Source: an uncultured Cohaesibacter sp. | Lineage (GTDB): Bacteria > Pseudomonadota > Alphaproteobacteria > Rhizobiales > Cohaesibacteraceae | DNA: 64,000 nucleotides | Assembly (NCBI RefSeq): GCF_963682185.1 | Contig: NZ_OY821667.1 | Coordinates: forward strand, 1,222,109 to 1,286,108 | Direction of reading: 5' to 3' | Shown here: piece after piece, positions 17,697 through 26,725 of the stretch | Numbering within the stretch: position 1 is the first letter of the stretch | Layout: every line of letters starts with the position of its first letter | Program-made: the position numbers and the translations under genes | The notes under the pieces: generated by a model | Told to the model about the DNA's origin: nothing | The model's input: only the letters and a program-made list of their open reading frames with translations | The model's database searches: none

Positions 17697-18215
17697 TCAA
17701 TTCCCCGCCAGCGCAGCAAAGGCATCCCCCCGCGCCACATAAAGACGTTCCGTATCGGACCATTCAAGCCCGCACGCTTCATAGAAGCCCTGTGCGTTGA
17801 CATTGTTGGCATCAACCGACAAGCGCACATAGGCATAGCCCTTCGCAAGGCCATGCTGCGCCACCTGCTCAAGCAGCAAGCGTCCCAGCTTGAGGCCACG
17901 CGCCTTGGGCGAGACATAAAGATCCTGAACATAAAGCCCCGGCTTACCCGCCCATGTCGAGAAGCTGTCAAAGAACAGGCACATGCCCACCGCGTCCCCC
18001 GCAACCTCGGCAATGATCGCCTCAAATCTGGGTCGATCACCAAAGCCATGGATCTCATAATCGGCCACACTGGCCGTGTGCTTGCCAGCCTCATCCAGAT
18101 ATTTGGCCAGATCGGCAACCATCTGATGGATAAGCGCTGCATCCTCCCGCTTTGCAAGACGGAAGGAAACAGACGCACCATTGGTATCGTGCGTGGTGTC
18201 AGATGAAGAGGTCAT
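17697..18215 (-). CDS. GNAT-family N-acetyltransferase
   Basis: The 172-residue protein has one GNAT domain. Beta4 reads LYVQDLYVSPKARGLKLGRLLLE with the acetyl-CoA-binding R/Q-x-x-G-x-G/A variant ARGLKLG, followed by YVRLSVDANNVNAQGFYEACG. This resembles diamine/amino-acid acetyltransferases of the SSAT-like group, but the substrate is not clear. It is the first gene of a two-gene unit with ung. Confidence 0.85.
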   Translation of the reverse strand: MTSSSDTTHDTNGASVSFRLAKREDAALIHQMVADLAKYLDEAGKHTASVADYEIHGFGDRPRFEAIIAEVAGDAVGMCLFFDSFSTWAGKPGLYVQDLYVSPKARGLKLGRLLLEQVAQHGLAKGYAYVRLSVDANNVNAQGFYEACGLEWSDTERLYVARGDAFAALAGN

Positions 18216-18339
18216 GAGAAGAGCCTTGCAGAATGTCTGATTTTGGCTTGGACCATACAGAGCTTTGCCTCAACAATCAAACACACCTTGCCCTGTCCGA
18301 TGGTGGCGGTATCTCCAACAGACCCTTCGTCAAAAATTA

Positions 18340-18355
18340 AATCAATCGATTGATT
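18340..18355. promoter_or_regulatory. Palindromic operator upstream of the TetR gene
   Basis: The perfect 16-bp palindrome AATCAATCGATTGATT lies 68 bp before the TetR start codon and covers the likely -35 element. Its size suits a TetR-family dimer, so it is the probable autoregulatory site. Confidence 0.6.
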
Positions 18356-18378
18356 ATATTTTACATCAGTGCTACATT
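18350..18378 (+). promoter_or_regulatory. Sigma70-type promoter of the TetR-ABC operon
   Basis: TTGATT (18350-18355) and TACATT (18373-18378) are spaced by exactly 17 bases. The -35 element is embedded in the palindrome, so repressor binding would block polymerase. Confidence 0.55.
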
Positions 18379-18423
18379 GCGCATCAGACAAGAACAAAAT
18401 GCGCAACCAATCAGCGACTTCCC

Positions 18424-19077
18424 ATGGCACAAACCCGATCAGACACAACCAAGACATTGCTCATCAGGGCAGCCTTCAAACTCTTTGCAGAAAATGGCTA
18501 TGAGGGTGCTTCCACGCGCGAAATCGCCGCAGCAGCCCAAACCAATATCGCCTCGATCAACTATCATTTTGGCGGCAAGGCCGGATTGCGGCTGGCATGC
18601 GCGGAAACCATTGTCGCCCGCTTCAACCGCTTGCGCCAAGATCCCGAAGCGGTCCAGCTGCCCACTTGTCTCAAAGAGCCTCAGTCCCTGTTCGAGAATG
18701 CCCTGCTGCGACAGGCTGTCGTGATCTTGAGCCTTGAAGAGGCGCAGCCAATCATACGGTTCATGTTGCGCGAGGCCCACGAGGAGGGCGAGGTGTTCGA
18801 GCATGTCTATGCGCATTTCTTCAATCCCACCTTCTCCATGCTCTACGAGCTTTTCCTGCAAGCAACCGGCAGAGACGATAGCGAGGCTGAGCGAGAGGAA
18901 CTGAAAGTCGCGATTTTCTCCCAGATCAGCATGCTCGCCTATTTCCGCATCGGCGAACCTGTGATCCTGCGCCACCAAAACTGGTCTTCCTATCAGTCTG
19001 ACCAGATCGATATCATCCTTCAGGTCTTGCAAACCAACATTCGCAATATCGTTGAAACCTACAGGAGAAAAACATGA
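18424..19077 (+). CDS. TetR-family transcriptional regulator, CecR/YbiH-like
   Basis: The 217-residue protein has an N-terminal TetR helix-turn-helix (FAENGYEGASTREIAAAAQTNIASINYHFGGKAGL, about residues 20-55). A long helical ligand domain of the DUF1956/CerR type follows (AVVILSLEEAQPIIRFMLREAHEE). Its layout, TetR then HlyD, ATPase and ABC-2 permease, is that of E. coli cecR (ybiH) with ybhGFSR, an exporter cluster linked to drug tolerance. The ATG at 18424 overlaps nothing upstream; its stop overlaps the next ATG (ATGA). It probably represses its own operon through the palindrome at 18340. Confidence 0.85.
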   Translation: MAQTRSDTTKTLLIRAAFKLFAENGYEGASTREIAAAAQTNIASINYHFGGKAGLRLACAETIVARFNRLRQDPEAVQLPTCLKEPQSLFENALLRQAVVILSLEEAQPIIRFMLREAHEEGEVFEHVYAHFFNPTFSMLYELFLQATGRDDSEAEREELKVAIFSQISMLAYFRIGEPVILRHQNWSSYQSDQIDIILQVLQTNIRNIVETYRRKT

Positions 19078-20036
19078 GTTTTCTCTGCTCCCTTCCCGTC
19101 ATCGGCGTTTTGATCGCCGGATGCCTGCCCCCCTCCCCACTGGCGACAGGCTATGTGGAAGGCACCTATATCCAAGTCGCTCCCATAGAGACGGCCAGGA
19201 TCATCGAAATCCCCGTCAATCGGGGAGATCATGTCGCGCCCGACCAGATCGTCGCGCGTCTTGAAAAGCAGGATGCCGCCATAGCGGTAGACAATGCCGA
19301 GGCCGCCCTGTCGCAGGCCAAAAGCACGCTGGCCAATCTGGAGCAAGGCGCACGGCCGGAGAAGATCGCGGCCCTTCAGTCCTCTCTGGAAGCCGCCGAA
19401 TTAAGCGCACGGCAAGCAGAACGTGACATGACGCGCCAGCGCACCCTGCTTGAAAAGGGGTCCGTTGCCCAAAGCGTCTATGACACCGCCCGCACAGCCT
19501 ATGACGTGGCCAAGGCACAGGCCGAGGAAATCCGTTCCAATCTGGCCTATACCAGCCTGCCAGCCCGAGAGAATGAAATCGCAGCAGCCAAGGCTGCGGT
19601 AGAACAGGCCGAGGCCGCGCTCAAATCTGCGCAATGGAAAGAGGAACAACGCACTCTTATGGCATCCGTCACCGGTGTGGTGACGGACATCATCCACGAA
19701 GCAGGCGAAATGGCCGGCCCTCAGGTGCCCATTCTAGAAATTCTGCCCGATGATGGCATCAAGCTGAAACTCTACATTCCCGAGGAAAGCCTCGCCAGCA
19801 TCCAGATGGGCAGCAAACTGACCATCACCTGCGATTCCTGCGGCGATGATCTTAGCGCTACCGTAAGCTACATTTCAGACGGGCCAGAATTTACCCCACC
19901 GGTGATCTATTCCCTCGAAAACCGGCAGAAACTCGTCTATCTCATCGAAGCAAAAGCCAGCAAGGGATCAAAACTCAATCCCGGTCAAATCGTCTCTGCA
20001 TGGCTGACAGATGCAGGGAGCGGAGGCAACAGATGA
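19074..20036 (+). CDS. HlyD-family membrane fusion lipoprotein (YbhG-like)
   Basis: The 320-residue protein begins with a short hydrophobic segment ending in LIAGC, a good lipobox, so it is probably a lipoprotein facing the periplasm. A biotinyl-lipoyl half motif (ARIIEIPVNRGDHVAPDQIVARLE) precedes a long alpha-helical hairpin (about residues 65-190, rich in Ala/Glu/Gln). A second lipoyl half and beta barrel follow (TLMASVTGVVTDIIHEAGEMAG). It should link the ABC-2 transporter encoded next to an outer-membrane channel. The ATG overlaps the TetR stop by 4 bp and its own stop overlaps the ATPase start by 4 bp. Confidence 0.85.
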   Translation: MSFLCSLPVIGVLIAGCLPPSPLATGYVEGTYIQVAPIETARIIEIPVNRGDHVAPDQIVARLEKQDAAIAVDNAEAALSQAKSTLANLEQGARPEKIAALQSSLEAAELSARQAERDMTRQRTLLEKGSVAQSVYDTARTAYDVAKAQAEEIRSNLAYTSLPARENEIAAAKAAVEQAEAALKSAQWKEEQRTLMASVTGVVTDIIHEAGEMAGPQVPILEILPDDGIKLKLYIPEESLASIQMGSKLTITCDSCGDDLSATVSYISDGPEFTPPVIYSLENRQKLVYLIEAKASKGSKLNPGQIVSAWLTDAGSGGNR

Positions 20037-20971
20037 AGGCGATCGACGTCCGCAATCTGGTCAAACGCTTTGGCGACAAGACGGTGGTCGACAATGTCAC
20101 CCTGTCAGTTGAGGAAGGCGAGATTTCCGGCTTCCTCGGCCCCAACGGGTCAGGCAAAACGACCACTATCCGCGTCATGTGTGGCCTGCTCACCCCCGAT
20201 GCAGGCGAAGGCTCTGTGCTGGGGTATGATCTGCATGCCGATCAACTCAAGATCAAGCGGCAGGTGGGCTATATGACACAGAAATTCTCCTTCTATACCG
20301 ATCTGACGATCGAGGAGAATCTCTTCTTTGTTGCCCGTCTCTACGGCCTGTCGCCCGCCCGTACCTACGTGCGTGACACACTGGACAAGCTCGGCCTCAC
20401 CTCTCGGCGCCATCAATTGGCGGGCCTGCTTTCAGGCGGCTGGAAGCAGCGACTGGCGCTCGCCGCCTGCATCATGCACAAACCGAAGCTGCTGCTGCTC
20501 GATGAGCCTACCGCGGGAGTGGACCCCAAGGCGCGACGGGAATTCTGGGATGAAATCCACGATCTCGCAGCCGGAGGCATGACTGTCATGGTCTCTACCC
20601 ACTATATGGACGAAGCCGAACGCTGCCACCGTATCAACTATATCGCCTATGGCAAATTGCTCACCTCAGGCACCGTTGATGAGGTTGTCGCCCAGGCGGG
20701 CCTTCACACCTTCATTCTCTCGGGCAAAGGCGCTCAATCGGCCTCGCGCATGTTACAGGCCGAAAACGGGGTCGACCAGATCGCACCCTTCGGTAATAGC
20801 CTGCATGTGGTGGGCAAGAACAAGGCCCTGCTGGAAACCGCGGTCAACAAGGCGAGCCATCAGTTTGACGTCCGTTGCGAGCCCGGCCAGACCACCCTTG
20901 AGGATGTTTTCATCCAATATATGAGTGGCTCCACAGACAACATGGCCGAGCCGGAACTGGAGGGAAAGTGA
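20033..20971 (+). CDS. ABC transporter ATP-binding protein (drug/ABC-2 type)
   Basis: The ATG at 20033 overlaps the adaptor stop (ATGA), with GGAGG 6 bases upstream. The 312-residue protein has Walker A GPNGSGKT, Q-loop MTQKFSFYTDLTIEENL, signature LSGGWKQR, Walker [14 protein letters not shown] and a switch His in STHYMDEAE. Its C-terminal extension (about residues 215-305) matches DrrA/YbhF-type exporters. It holds one cassette where E. coli YbhF has two. It should power export by the permease next to it. Confidence 0.9.
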   Translation: MKAIDVRNLVKRFGDKTVVDNVTLSVEEGEISGFLGPNGSGKTTTIRVMCGLLTPDAGEGSVLGYDLHADQLKIKRQVGYMTQKFSFYTDLTIEENLFFVARLYGLSPARTYVRDTLDKLGLTSRRHQLAGLLSGGWKQRLALAACIMHKPKLLLLDEPTAGVDPKARREFWDEIHDLAAGGMTVMVSTHYMDEAERCHRINYIAYGKLLTSGTVDEVVAQAGLHTFILSGKGAQSASRMLQAENGVDQIAPFGNSLHVVGKNKALLETAVNKASHQFDVRCEPGQTTLEDVFIQYMSGSTDNMAEPELEGK

Positions 20972-20972
20972 T

Positions 20973-22097
20973 ATGAACCATCTCTTCTCCTTCTCCCGCC
21001 TCTTTGCCCTGCTCGCCAAGGAAATGACCCAGATGATGCGCGACCGCATCACCTTCGGCATGATGATTGGCATTCCTCTTGTACAATTGGCCCTGTTCGG
21101 CTTTGCCATCAACACCGACCCCAAACAATTGCCAGCGGCGCTGGTGACGACATCGCAGGACCAGTTTACCCGCGCCATCGTTTCTGCGCTTGAGGTCACA
21201 AATTACTACCGCTTCGACTATGTCGGCATTTCAGCTAAAGATGCCGACGAGCTGATGCTGGAAGGCAAGGTCTCCTTCATTGTCACCATTCCGGCAGACC
21301 TCTCAAAGCGGGTGCTGCGTGGCGATGAACCGCAAATTCTCATAGAGGCCGATGCGTCGGACCCTTCTGCGTCATCTGGCGCCGTGTCCACGCTTTCGAC
21401 CGTTGCCAAGCAGGCCCTCACCCGCGAGTTGGGCACCCAGAGCCAGCAAGACAGCCAGCTGGATATCGTCGTCCATCGGCGCTACAACCCCGAAGGCATT
21501 TCACAATATAACATCGTCCCCGGTCTACTCGGCGTTATCCTGCAGCTGGTCATGGTGATGATGACCGCCATGGCCCTCACCCGCGAAGTGGAACGCGGCA
21601 CGATGGAAAATCTGCTTGCCATGCCCGCCACTCCCTTCGAGATCATGCTAGGCAAGATATTGCCTTATCTCGGCGTTGGTGCCGTGCAGGTCATTGTTAT
21701 TCTGGTTGCGGCCAAGATGGTCTTCCATGTACCCTTTGTGGGCTCTCTGGCGCTGCTGATCAGCGGCATTCTGGTTTTTATCTCGTCGCTTGTGCTGATC
21801 GGCTATTTCATCTCCACCGTTGCAGGCAGCCAGATGCAGGCCATGCAGATGAGTTTCTTCTTCTTCCTGCCCTCCCTGATGCTGTCGGGCTTCATGTTCC
21901 CCTTCAAGGGCATGCCTCATTGGGCCCAGATGATTGGCGAAATTTTCCCGCTCACCCATTTCTTGCGCCTTGTGCGCGGGGTGATGCTCAAGGGGGCCGA
22001 TCTGGAGGCGATGCGGTCCCCCATGCTGGCCCTCATGGGCTTTACCATCCTTCTCGTCATTCTCTCCCTTGCCCGTTTCCGCAAGACGCTGGATTGA
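20973..22097 (+). CDS. ABC-2 type permease (YbhS/YbhR-like)
   Basis: The 374-residue protein has an N-terminal membrane helix (about residues 24-44), a large periplasmic domain (to about residue 180) and five further C-terminal helices. GTMENLLAMPATPFEIMLGKILPY and PLTHFLRLVRGVMLKG are standard ABC-2 permease motifs. The start at 20973 follows AGGGA and lies 1 bp after the ATPase stop. E. coli encodes two such permeases in the same operon; here only one is present, so it should act as a homodimer. Confidence 0.88.
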   Translation: MNHLFSFSRLFALLAKEMTQMMRDRITFGMMIGIPLVQLALFGFAINTDPKQLPAALVTTSQDQFTRAIVSALEVTNYYRFDYVGISAKDADELMLEGKVSFIVTIPADLSKRVLRGDEPQILIEADASDPSASSGAVSTLSTVAKQALTRELGTQSQQDSQLDIVVHRRYNPEGISQYNIVPGLLGVILQLVMVMMTAMALTREVERGTMENLLAMPATPFEIMLGKILPYLGVGAVQVIVILVAAKMVFHVPFVGSLALLISGILVFISSLVLIGYFISTVAGSQMQAMQMSFFFFLPSLMLSGFMFPFKGMPHWAQMIGEIFPLTHFLRLVRGVMLKGADLEAMRSPMLALMGFTILLVILSLARFRKTLD

Positions 22098-22270
22098 TGC
22101 AGGAGCTGATCTCAGGATTGAATCTAGGATTTGCATGGGCAAAAGAGTCAGCAAGAAGCGAAGAAATGATGTATGATAACCGGAGCGCGAACAGGTTGAG
22201 ATACAAACCGCCCCTGATGCGGCACGCTCAATAAGGCTCCCCTACCCGACCCCTCAGTGAGGCAACTCAG

Positions 22271-22993
22271 ATGCAGGACAATTCAGGCAAGCCTTTCGCC
22301 TTCAGAACAAAGGGCCTCACCAAGGTTTATGGCGAAGGCAATGCAGCGGTTCACGCCCTGCGCGGTGTGGATCTGGAAATCCCTGCAGGCGAGATCGTGG
22401 TTTTGCTTGGCCCCTCGGGCAGTGGCAAATCCACCTTGCTCAACATCATCGGCGGACTGGATAGCGCCACCGATGGCGACGTCTATTTTCAGGATCTCTG
22501 CCTGTCCGATCTGCCTGACGACAAGCTGACCCTCTATCGCCGCGATCATGTGGGCTTTGTTTTCCAGTTCTACAATCTGATGCCAAGCCTGACGGCCCAC
22601 GAGAATGTCGAGCTGGTCACCGAGATTGCCGATGATCCATTGGAGCCGGAAGAAGCCTTGGCGCTGGTTGGCCTTGCCGAGCGCGCCGATCATTTCCCTG
22701 CCCAACTCTCGGGCGGCGAACAGCAACGCGTTGCCATCGCACGCGCCATTGCCAAGCAACCCACCGTTCTCTTTTGTGATGAGCCCACCGGCGCGCTCGA
22801 TAGCAAGACCGGTAAGGTGGTGCTCAAGGTGCTCAAGGATATCAACAAGAAGCTGGGCGCAACGGTGCTCATCGTCACCCATGCAGCCAACACCGCTGCC
22901 ATGGCTGACCGCGTCATTCATTTCGCCGATGGTCACATCAGGGAAGTGGTGGAGAATGACGCAAAGCGCGACCCTGAAGACATCGAGTGGTAG
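22271..22993 (+). CDS. ABC transporter ATP-binding protein (LolD/MacB class)
   Basis: The 240-residue protein has Walker [11 protein letters not shown]-loop [20 protein letters not shown], signature LSGGEQQR and Walker [13 protein letters not shown]. All are typical of ATPases paired with FtsX-type permeases. It follows a 173-bp gap, so it may have its own promoter or be read through from the TetR operon. It sits 12 bp before its permease. MacB-class transporters work as mechanotransmitters moving substrates across the periplasm rather than the inner membrane. Confidence 0.9.
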   Translation: MQDNSGKPFAFRTKGLTKVYGEGNAAVHALRGVDLEIPAGEIVVLLGPSGSGKSTLLNIIGGLDSATDGDVYFQDLCLSDLPDDKLTLYRRDHVGFVFQFYNLMPSLTAHENVELVTEIADDPLEPEEALALVGLAERADHFPAQLSGGEQQRVAIARAIAKQPTVLFCDEPTGALDSKTGKVVLKVLKDINKKLGATVLIVTHAANTAAMADRVIHFADGHIREVVENDAKRDPEDIEW

Positions 22994-23005
22994 GAGAGGC
23001 ATCCC

Positions 23006-25369
23006 ATGTCACCACTTGACCAAAAGCTGGCACGTGATCTCTGGCGCATCAAGGGGCAGGCCATTGCCATTGCCATGGTGATCGCCACCGGCGTCACGTT
23101 GCTGGTGATGATGGCCGGTGTCATCAACTCGCTGGAAGAAACCCGACGGGTCTATTATGAGCGCCACCGTCTCGGGGATGTCTTCGCCCCAGTCAAGCGC
23201 GCCCCTTCCCATATCATCCGCAAACTGGCAGCCTTACCCGGCGTTTCCGCAGCCGAGGGGCGTATCACCGGTTCGGCATTGATCAGCCTGCCGAGCCTTG
23301 ATCTGCCATTACGTGCCATCGCCATCTCCCTGCCAGACAGTGGAGAACCACGCCTTAATGCCATTCATCTTACCGACGGGCGTCGGATGGATGCCAAGGA
23401 TGCCGACGAAATCGTTCTGCTCAACAGTTTTGCCCATGCGCACAATCTCAAACCGGGTGATACTCTGTCGGCCACGATGAACGGCGCCAAACGCACATTG
23501 ACCATCGTCGGCCTCGCCCAGTCGCCGGAATATCTCTACAGCGTCGCACCGGGGGAAATGATCTCTGATGACAGCCGCTTCGGTGTCATCTGGATGAGCC
23601 GCACCGCCCTTGCCGCCGCCTTCGACATGCAAGGGGCCTTCAACGAAGCCATTCTCTCCACCGGCCGCAGCAACAATCTGCAGGCAACGCTAGATCGCGT
23701 CGACAACATTCTCTCGCCCTATGGTGGGCTTGGTTCCTATGGCCTCAAGGACCTTACGTCCAACCGCTTTGTCACCGAAGAAATCGAAGGCATGCGCTCT
23801 TCGTCTCGTGTTGTGCCGCCGTTATTTCTGGCCGTTGCGGCCTTCCTGCTCAACATCGTCATTTCCCGCATGGTGGAAGCAGAACGCGAACAGATCGGCC
23901 TCATCAAGGCCTTCGGTTACACCAACAGGGAAGTGGGCCTGCATTATTTCAAGTTTGTGCTGGTCATCGCCATCGGCGGCGCCATACTCGGCTGTATCGG
24001 CGGCATAGCCCTTGGGCGAGCCATGATGCCGCTTTACCTCACCTATTACAAATTCCCCATGCTGGTCTTCCGGCTTGACCCGGCCTCTTTTGCCACGGCG
24101 ATCCTCACGTCCATTGCGGCAGCCTCTGCCGGTGGCCTTCTGGTGTTGCGCAAGGTCTTTGCCCTCACGCCAGCGGTTGCCATGCGCCCGCCAGCGCCGC
24201 CGGATTATTCCAAAACCAATCGCTTCGGCAAACGCCTCAACCGTCTGCTCGATCAACCCAGCCGCATGGTGCTAAGGCGCATCACCCGCCAACCGGGACG
24301 GATGATCGGCTCTCTTATGGGCATCGCCTGCGGCATGGCGCTTTCAGTTTCAATGATCTCCATGTTGGCAGGCTTTGACCATACCATTGATCTCACCTAC
24401 ACGGTGATGGACCGATCCGATGTGACCGTAACCTTCACCCATCCCTTGGGGGCAAAAACCATCCACGAACTGGAAAGCATCCCCGGCATCATTGCAACAG
24501 AGCCTGAGCGCGGCATCGCCGTCGTCTTTCACAATGGCGTGGAAAGCTATCGCGGCGCCATCACCGGACTTGTACCCCACCCGCGCCTGAAACGGGCGCT
24601 CGATGAAAAGAGCGCGCCCATTACCCTGCCCGAGCGCGGCATCATTCTATCGCGCTCTCTGGCGACAGAACTGGATATCCAACCAGGGGAGATCCTCAAT
24701 ATCGATGTGCTGGAAGGCGCCCGCCCCAGCTTGCGCGTTCCGGTGAGCGGCGTGGCAGAGAGCCTGCTGGGCTCTCCTGCCTATATGCAGATGGATACGC
24801 TGACCAGACTGTTGGGCGAACCGGGACGCATTTCCGCCGTTTATCTACGCATTGACAAAAACAGAGCCAGCGCCATCTTCAAGGCGCTCAAGAGCCGCCC
24901 CTTTGTGGCTGGCGTCAGCATGAAATCAGACGCCCGCGCCGCCTTCCAGAAAATGATGGACACCGGCGCAGGCTCCATGCGCTACATCATGCTGATCATC
25001 GCGGCAGTCATCACCTTCGGCATCGTCTATAACGCCGCTCGCATCGCTTTTGCCGAACGCCAGCGCGACCTTGCCAGCCTCAGGGTGATGGGCTTTACCC
25101 GATCGGAAGTCTCTTTCGTTCTGTTGGGGGAACTGGCCGTCATAACATTGGCCGCCCTGCCAATCGGCTCCATTCTGGGCTATTATTTCACCATGGTGAT
25201 TGCCAAGGGGTTCAGTACGGATCTTTACCAGATCCCGATCCTTTTCATCCCCGAAAGCTACGGCAGAGCGGCGCTTGCCGTCCTTGCTGCCTCCGTTTTT
25301 TCAGGCTGGATCGTGCGGCGTGATATCGATCGCGCAGATCTCGTCTCCGCCCTAAAGATACGGGAATGA
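23006..25369 (+). CDS. FtsX-type ABC permease with two FtsX domains
   Basis: The 787-residue protein has an N-terminal helix (about residues 17-36), a periplasmic domain and a first FtsX domain (about 270-395, with REQIGLIKAFGYTNREV). A second helix, a periplasmic domain and a second FtsX domain follow (about 660-785, with RQRDLASLRVMGFTRSEV). This duplicated layout occurs in large MacB-like or lipid/lipoprotein transport permeases. GGAG lies close to the ATG. It is sandwiched between its ATPase and an HlyD adaptor, so the three form a tripartite system lacking a local outer-membrane channel. The substrate is unknown. Confidence 0.88.
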   Translation: MSPLDQKLARDLWRIKGQAIAIAMVIATGVTLLVMMAGVINSLEETRRVYYERHRLGDVFAPVKRAPSHIIRKLAALPGVSAAEGRITGSALISLPSLDLPLRAIAISLPDSGEPRLNAIHLTDGRRMDAKDADEIVLLNSFAHAHNLKPGDTLSATMNGAKRTLTIVGLAQSPEYLYSVAPGEMISDDSRFGVIWMSRTALAAAFDMQGAFNEAILSTGRSNNLQATLDRVDNILSPYGGLGSYGLKDLTSNRFVTEEIEGMRSSSRVVPPLFLAVAAFLLNIVISRMVEAEREQIGLIKAFGYTNREVGLHYFKFVLVIAIGGAILGCIGGIALGRAMMPLYLTYYKFPMLVFRLDPASFATAILTSIAAASAGGLLVLRKVFALTPAVAMRPPAPPDYSKTNRFGKRLNRLLDQPSRMVLRRITRQPGRMIGSLMGIACGMALSVSMISMLAGFDHTIDLTYTVMDRSDVTVTFTHPLGAKTIHELESIPGIIATEPERGIAVVFHNGVESYRGAITGLVPHPRLKRALDEKSAPITLPERGIILSRSLATELDIQPGEILNIDVLEGARPSLRVPVSGVAESLLGSPAYMQMDTLTRLLGEPGRISAVYLRIDKNRASAIFKALKSRPFVAGVSMKSDARAAFQKMMDTGAGSMRYIMLIIAAVITFGIVYNAARIAFAERQRDLASLRVMGFTRSEVSFVLLGELAVITLAALPIGSILGYYFTMVIAKGFSTDLYQIPILFIPESYGRAALAVLAASVFSGWIVRRDIDRADLVSALKIRE

Positions 25370-25443
25370 AAATACGGGAGTAGACAAGAGGCAGAAATGA
25401 ACATCAACACAGCGGCAATTGCAAACCGAAAGGGCTAACAGTC

Positions 25444-26667
25444 ATGGCCAGAAAAAGATCCCGGTCCTATTTCGCCATCACGGCAACGGTTCTCGTCGTG
25501 GCTGCTCTGGCCTATGCCTTCTGGCCGCGGCCCACGTCTGTCGATATGGGCGAAGCGAAGATGGGGGCCATGCAGCTCACCGTCAATGAAGAAGGCTTCA
25601 CCCGCGTTCATGATGCCTATGTGGTATCCAGCCCTGTTGCCGGGCGGCTGCTGCGTGTGGAAGTGGAACCCGGAGACCCTGTGGTCAAGGGAGAGACTGT
25701 CATCGCCCAGATGCGCCCCTCCAGCCCAGCCATGCTGGACATCAGAACCCGCGAACAGGCCCGCGCATCTGTAACCGCTGCAGAAGCCACCCTACGGGTA
25801 GCAAGGGCCGACCTCAACAAGGCCAAATCCGATCTGGACCTTGCCAGCCAGGAACTGGACCGCACACGCAGGCTTGCCGAAACAGACACAGCCAGCAAGG
25901 CCGCACTGGATCGCGCGGAAGCGGAGTATCGCGCAGCCAGCGCAACCAAGGACAATGCCGAAGCAGTGATCGCCGTAAGAGAAGCAGAACTCGACAATGC
26001 CCGCGCTCGCCTGATCGGCTTTGAAGAGGATGCCGCAGGCGCATCCAGCGACAACTCCGCCCCTGTCCCCCTGACAGCGCCGACCACCGGAACCGTGTTG
26101 CGCGTCATCCAGAAGAGCGAGACCACGCTCTCTGCGGGCACCGACATCATGGAAATCGGCAATATCGATCATGATCTGGAAGTCGTCGTGGAATTGCTCT
26201 CCACCGATGCCGTACAGGTCAGCCCGGGAGACCGCGTCATGATCGCAGATTGGGGTGGCAACAGCGAACTGGAAGGCACCGTGGAGCGGGTCGAGCCATG
26301 GGGTTACACCAAATATTCCTCCCTTGGCGTGGAAGAACAGCGCGTCAAGGCGATTATCCGCTTCACCAGCCCCAAAAGCGAACGCGAGAAGCTCGGACAT
26401 GGCTATCGGGTGGAAGTAAAAATTGTCATCTGGTCCGATGATAATACCCTACTCATTCCATCCAATGCTCTCTTTAGGGATGGCGAGACATGGGCGGTCT
26501 TCAGGGTCGTGGACAAAACTGCATATCAAACCCGTGTAAAGGTCGGAAAAGACAATGGCATTTCAGCGCAAATTCTTGATGGTCTAAGCGCAGGAGACCA
26601 GATCGTCCTCTATCCTTCCGCAGGCCTTGCAGATGGCGCGAAGGTGGTGCGCAGAATGGTGCAGTAA
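25444..26667 (+). CDS. HlyD-family periplasmic adaptor, second in the cluster
   Basis: The 407-residue protein starts with one membrane anchor (about residues 8-26). Barrel-sandwich halves follow (YVVSSPVAGRLLRVEVEPGDPVVKGETV and PLTAPTTGTVLRVIQKSETTLSAGTDI) around a helical hairpin rich in Ala/Arg/Glu (about residues 95-190). A beta-barrel and a membrane-proximal domain end it (NALFRDGETWAVFRVVD, then DGLSAGDQIVLYPSAGLADGAKV). This is a MacA/HlyD_D23 layout, appropriate for the FtsX-type transporter just upstream (74-bp gap). AAAGGG precedes the ATG by 9 bases. Confidence 0.88.
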   Translation: MARKRSRSYFAITATVLVVAALAYAFWPRPTSVDMGEAKMGAMQLTVNEEGFTRVHDAYVVSSPVAGRLLRVEVEPGDPVVKGETVIAQMRPSSPAMLDIRTREQARASVTAAEATLRVARADLNKAKSDLDLASQELDRTRRLAETDTASKAALDRAEAEYRAASATKDNAEAVIAVREAELDNARARLIGFEEDAAGASSDNSAPVPLTAPTTGTVLRVIQKSETTLSAGTDIMEIGNIDHDLEVVVELLSTDAVQVSPGDRVMIADWGGNSELEGTVERVEPWGYTKYSSLGVEEQRVKAIIRFTSPKSEREKLGHGYRVEVKIVIWSDDNTLLIPSNALFRDGETWAVFRVVDKTAYQTRVKVGKDNGISAQILDGLSAGDQIVLYPSAGLADGAKVVRRMVQ

Positions 26668-26725
26668 AGAGGGCCTCAACGCCTCCGAGCAAAACGGCAG
26701 CAATCCCGTCACCAAAGGCCCGAAA

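Noticed and set aside
16982-18181. 399-codon minus-strand frame combining ung with an N-terminal extension
   Set aside because: The first 163 codons overlap the GNAT gene in another frame and show no family similarity; only the part from 17692 is Ung.
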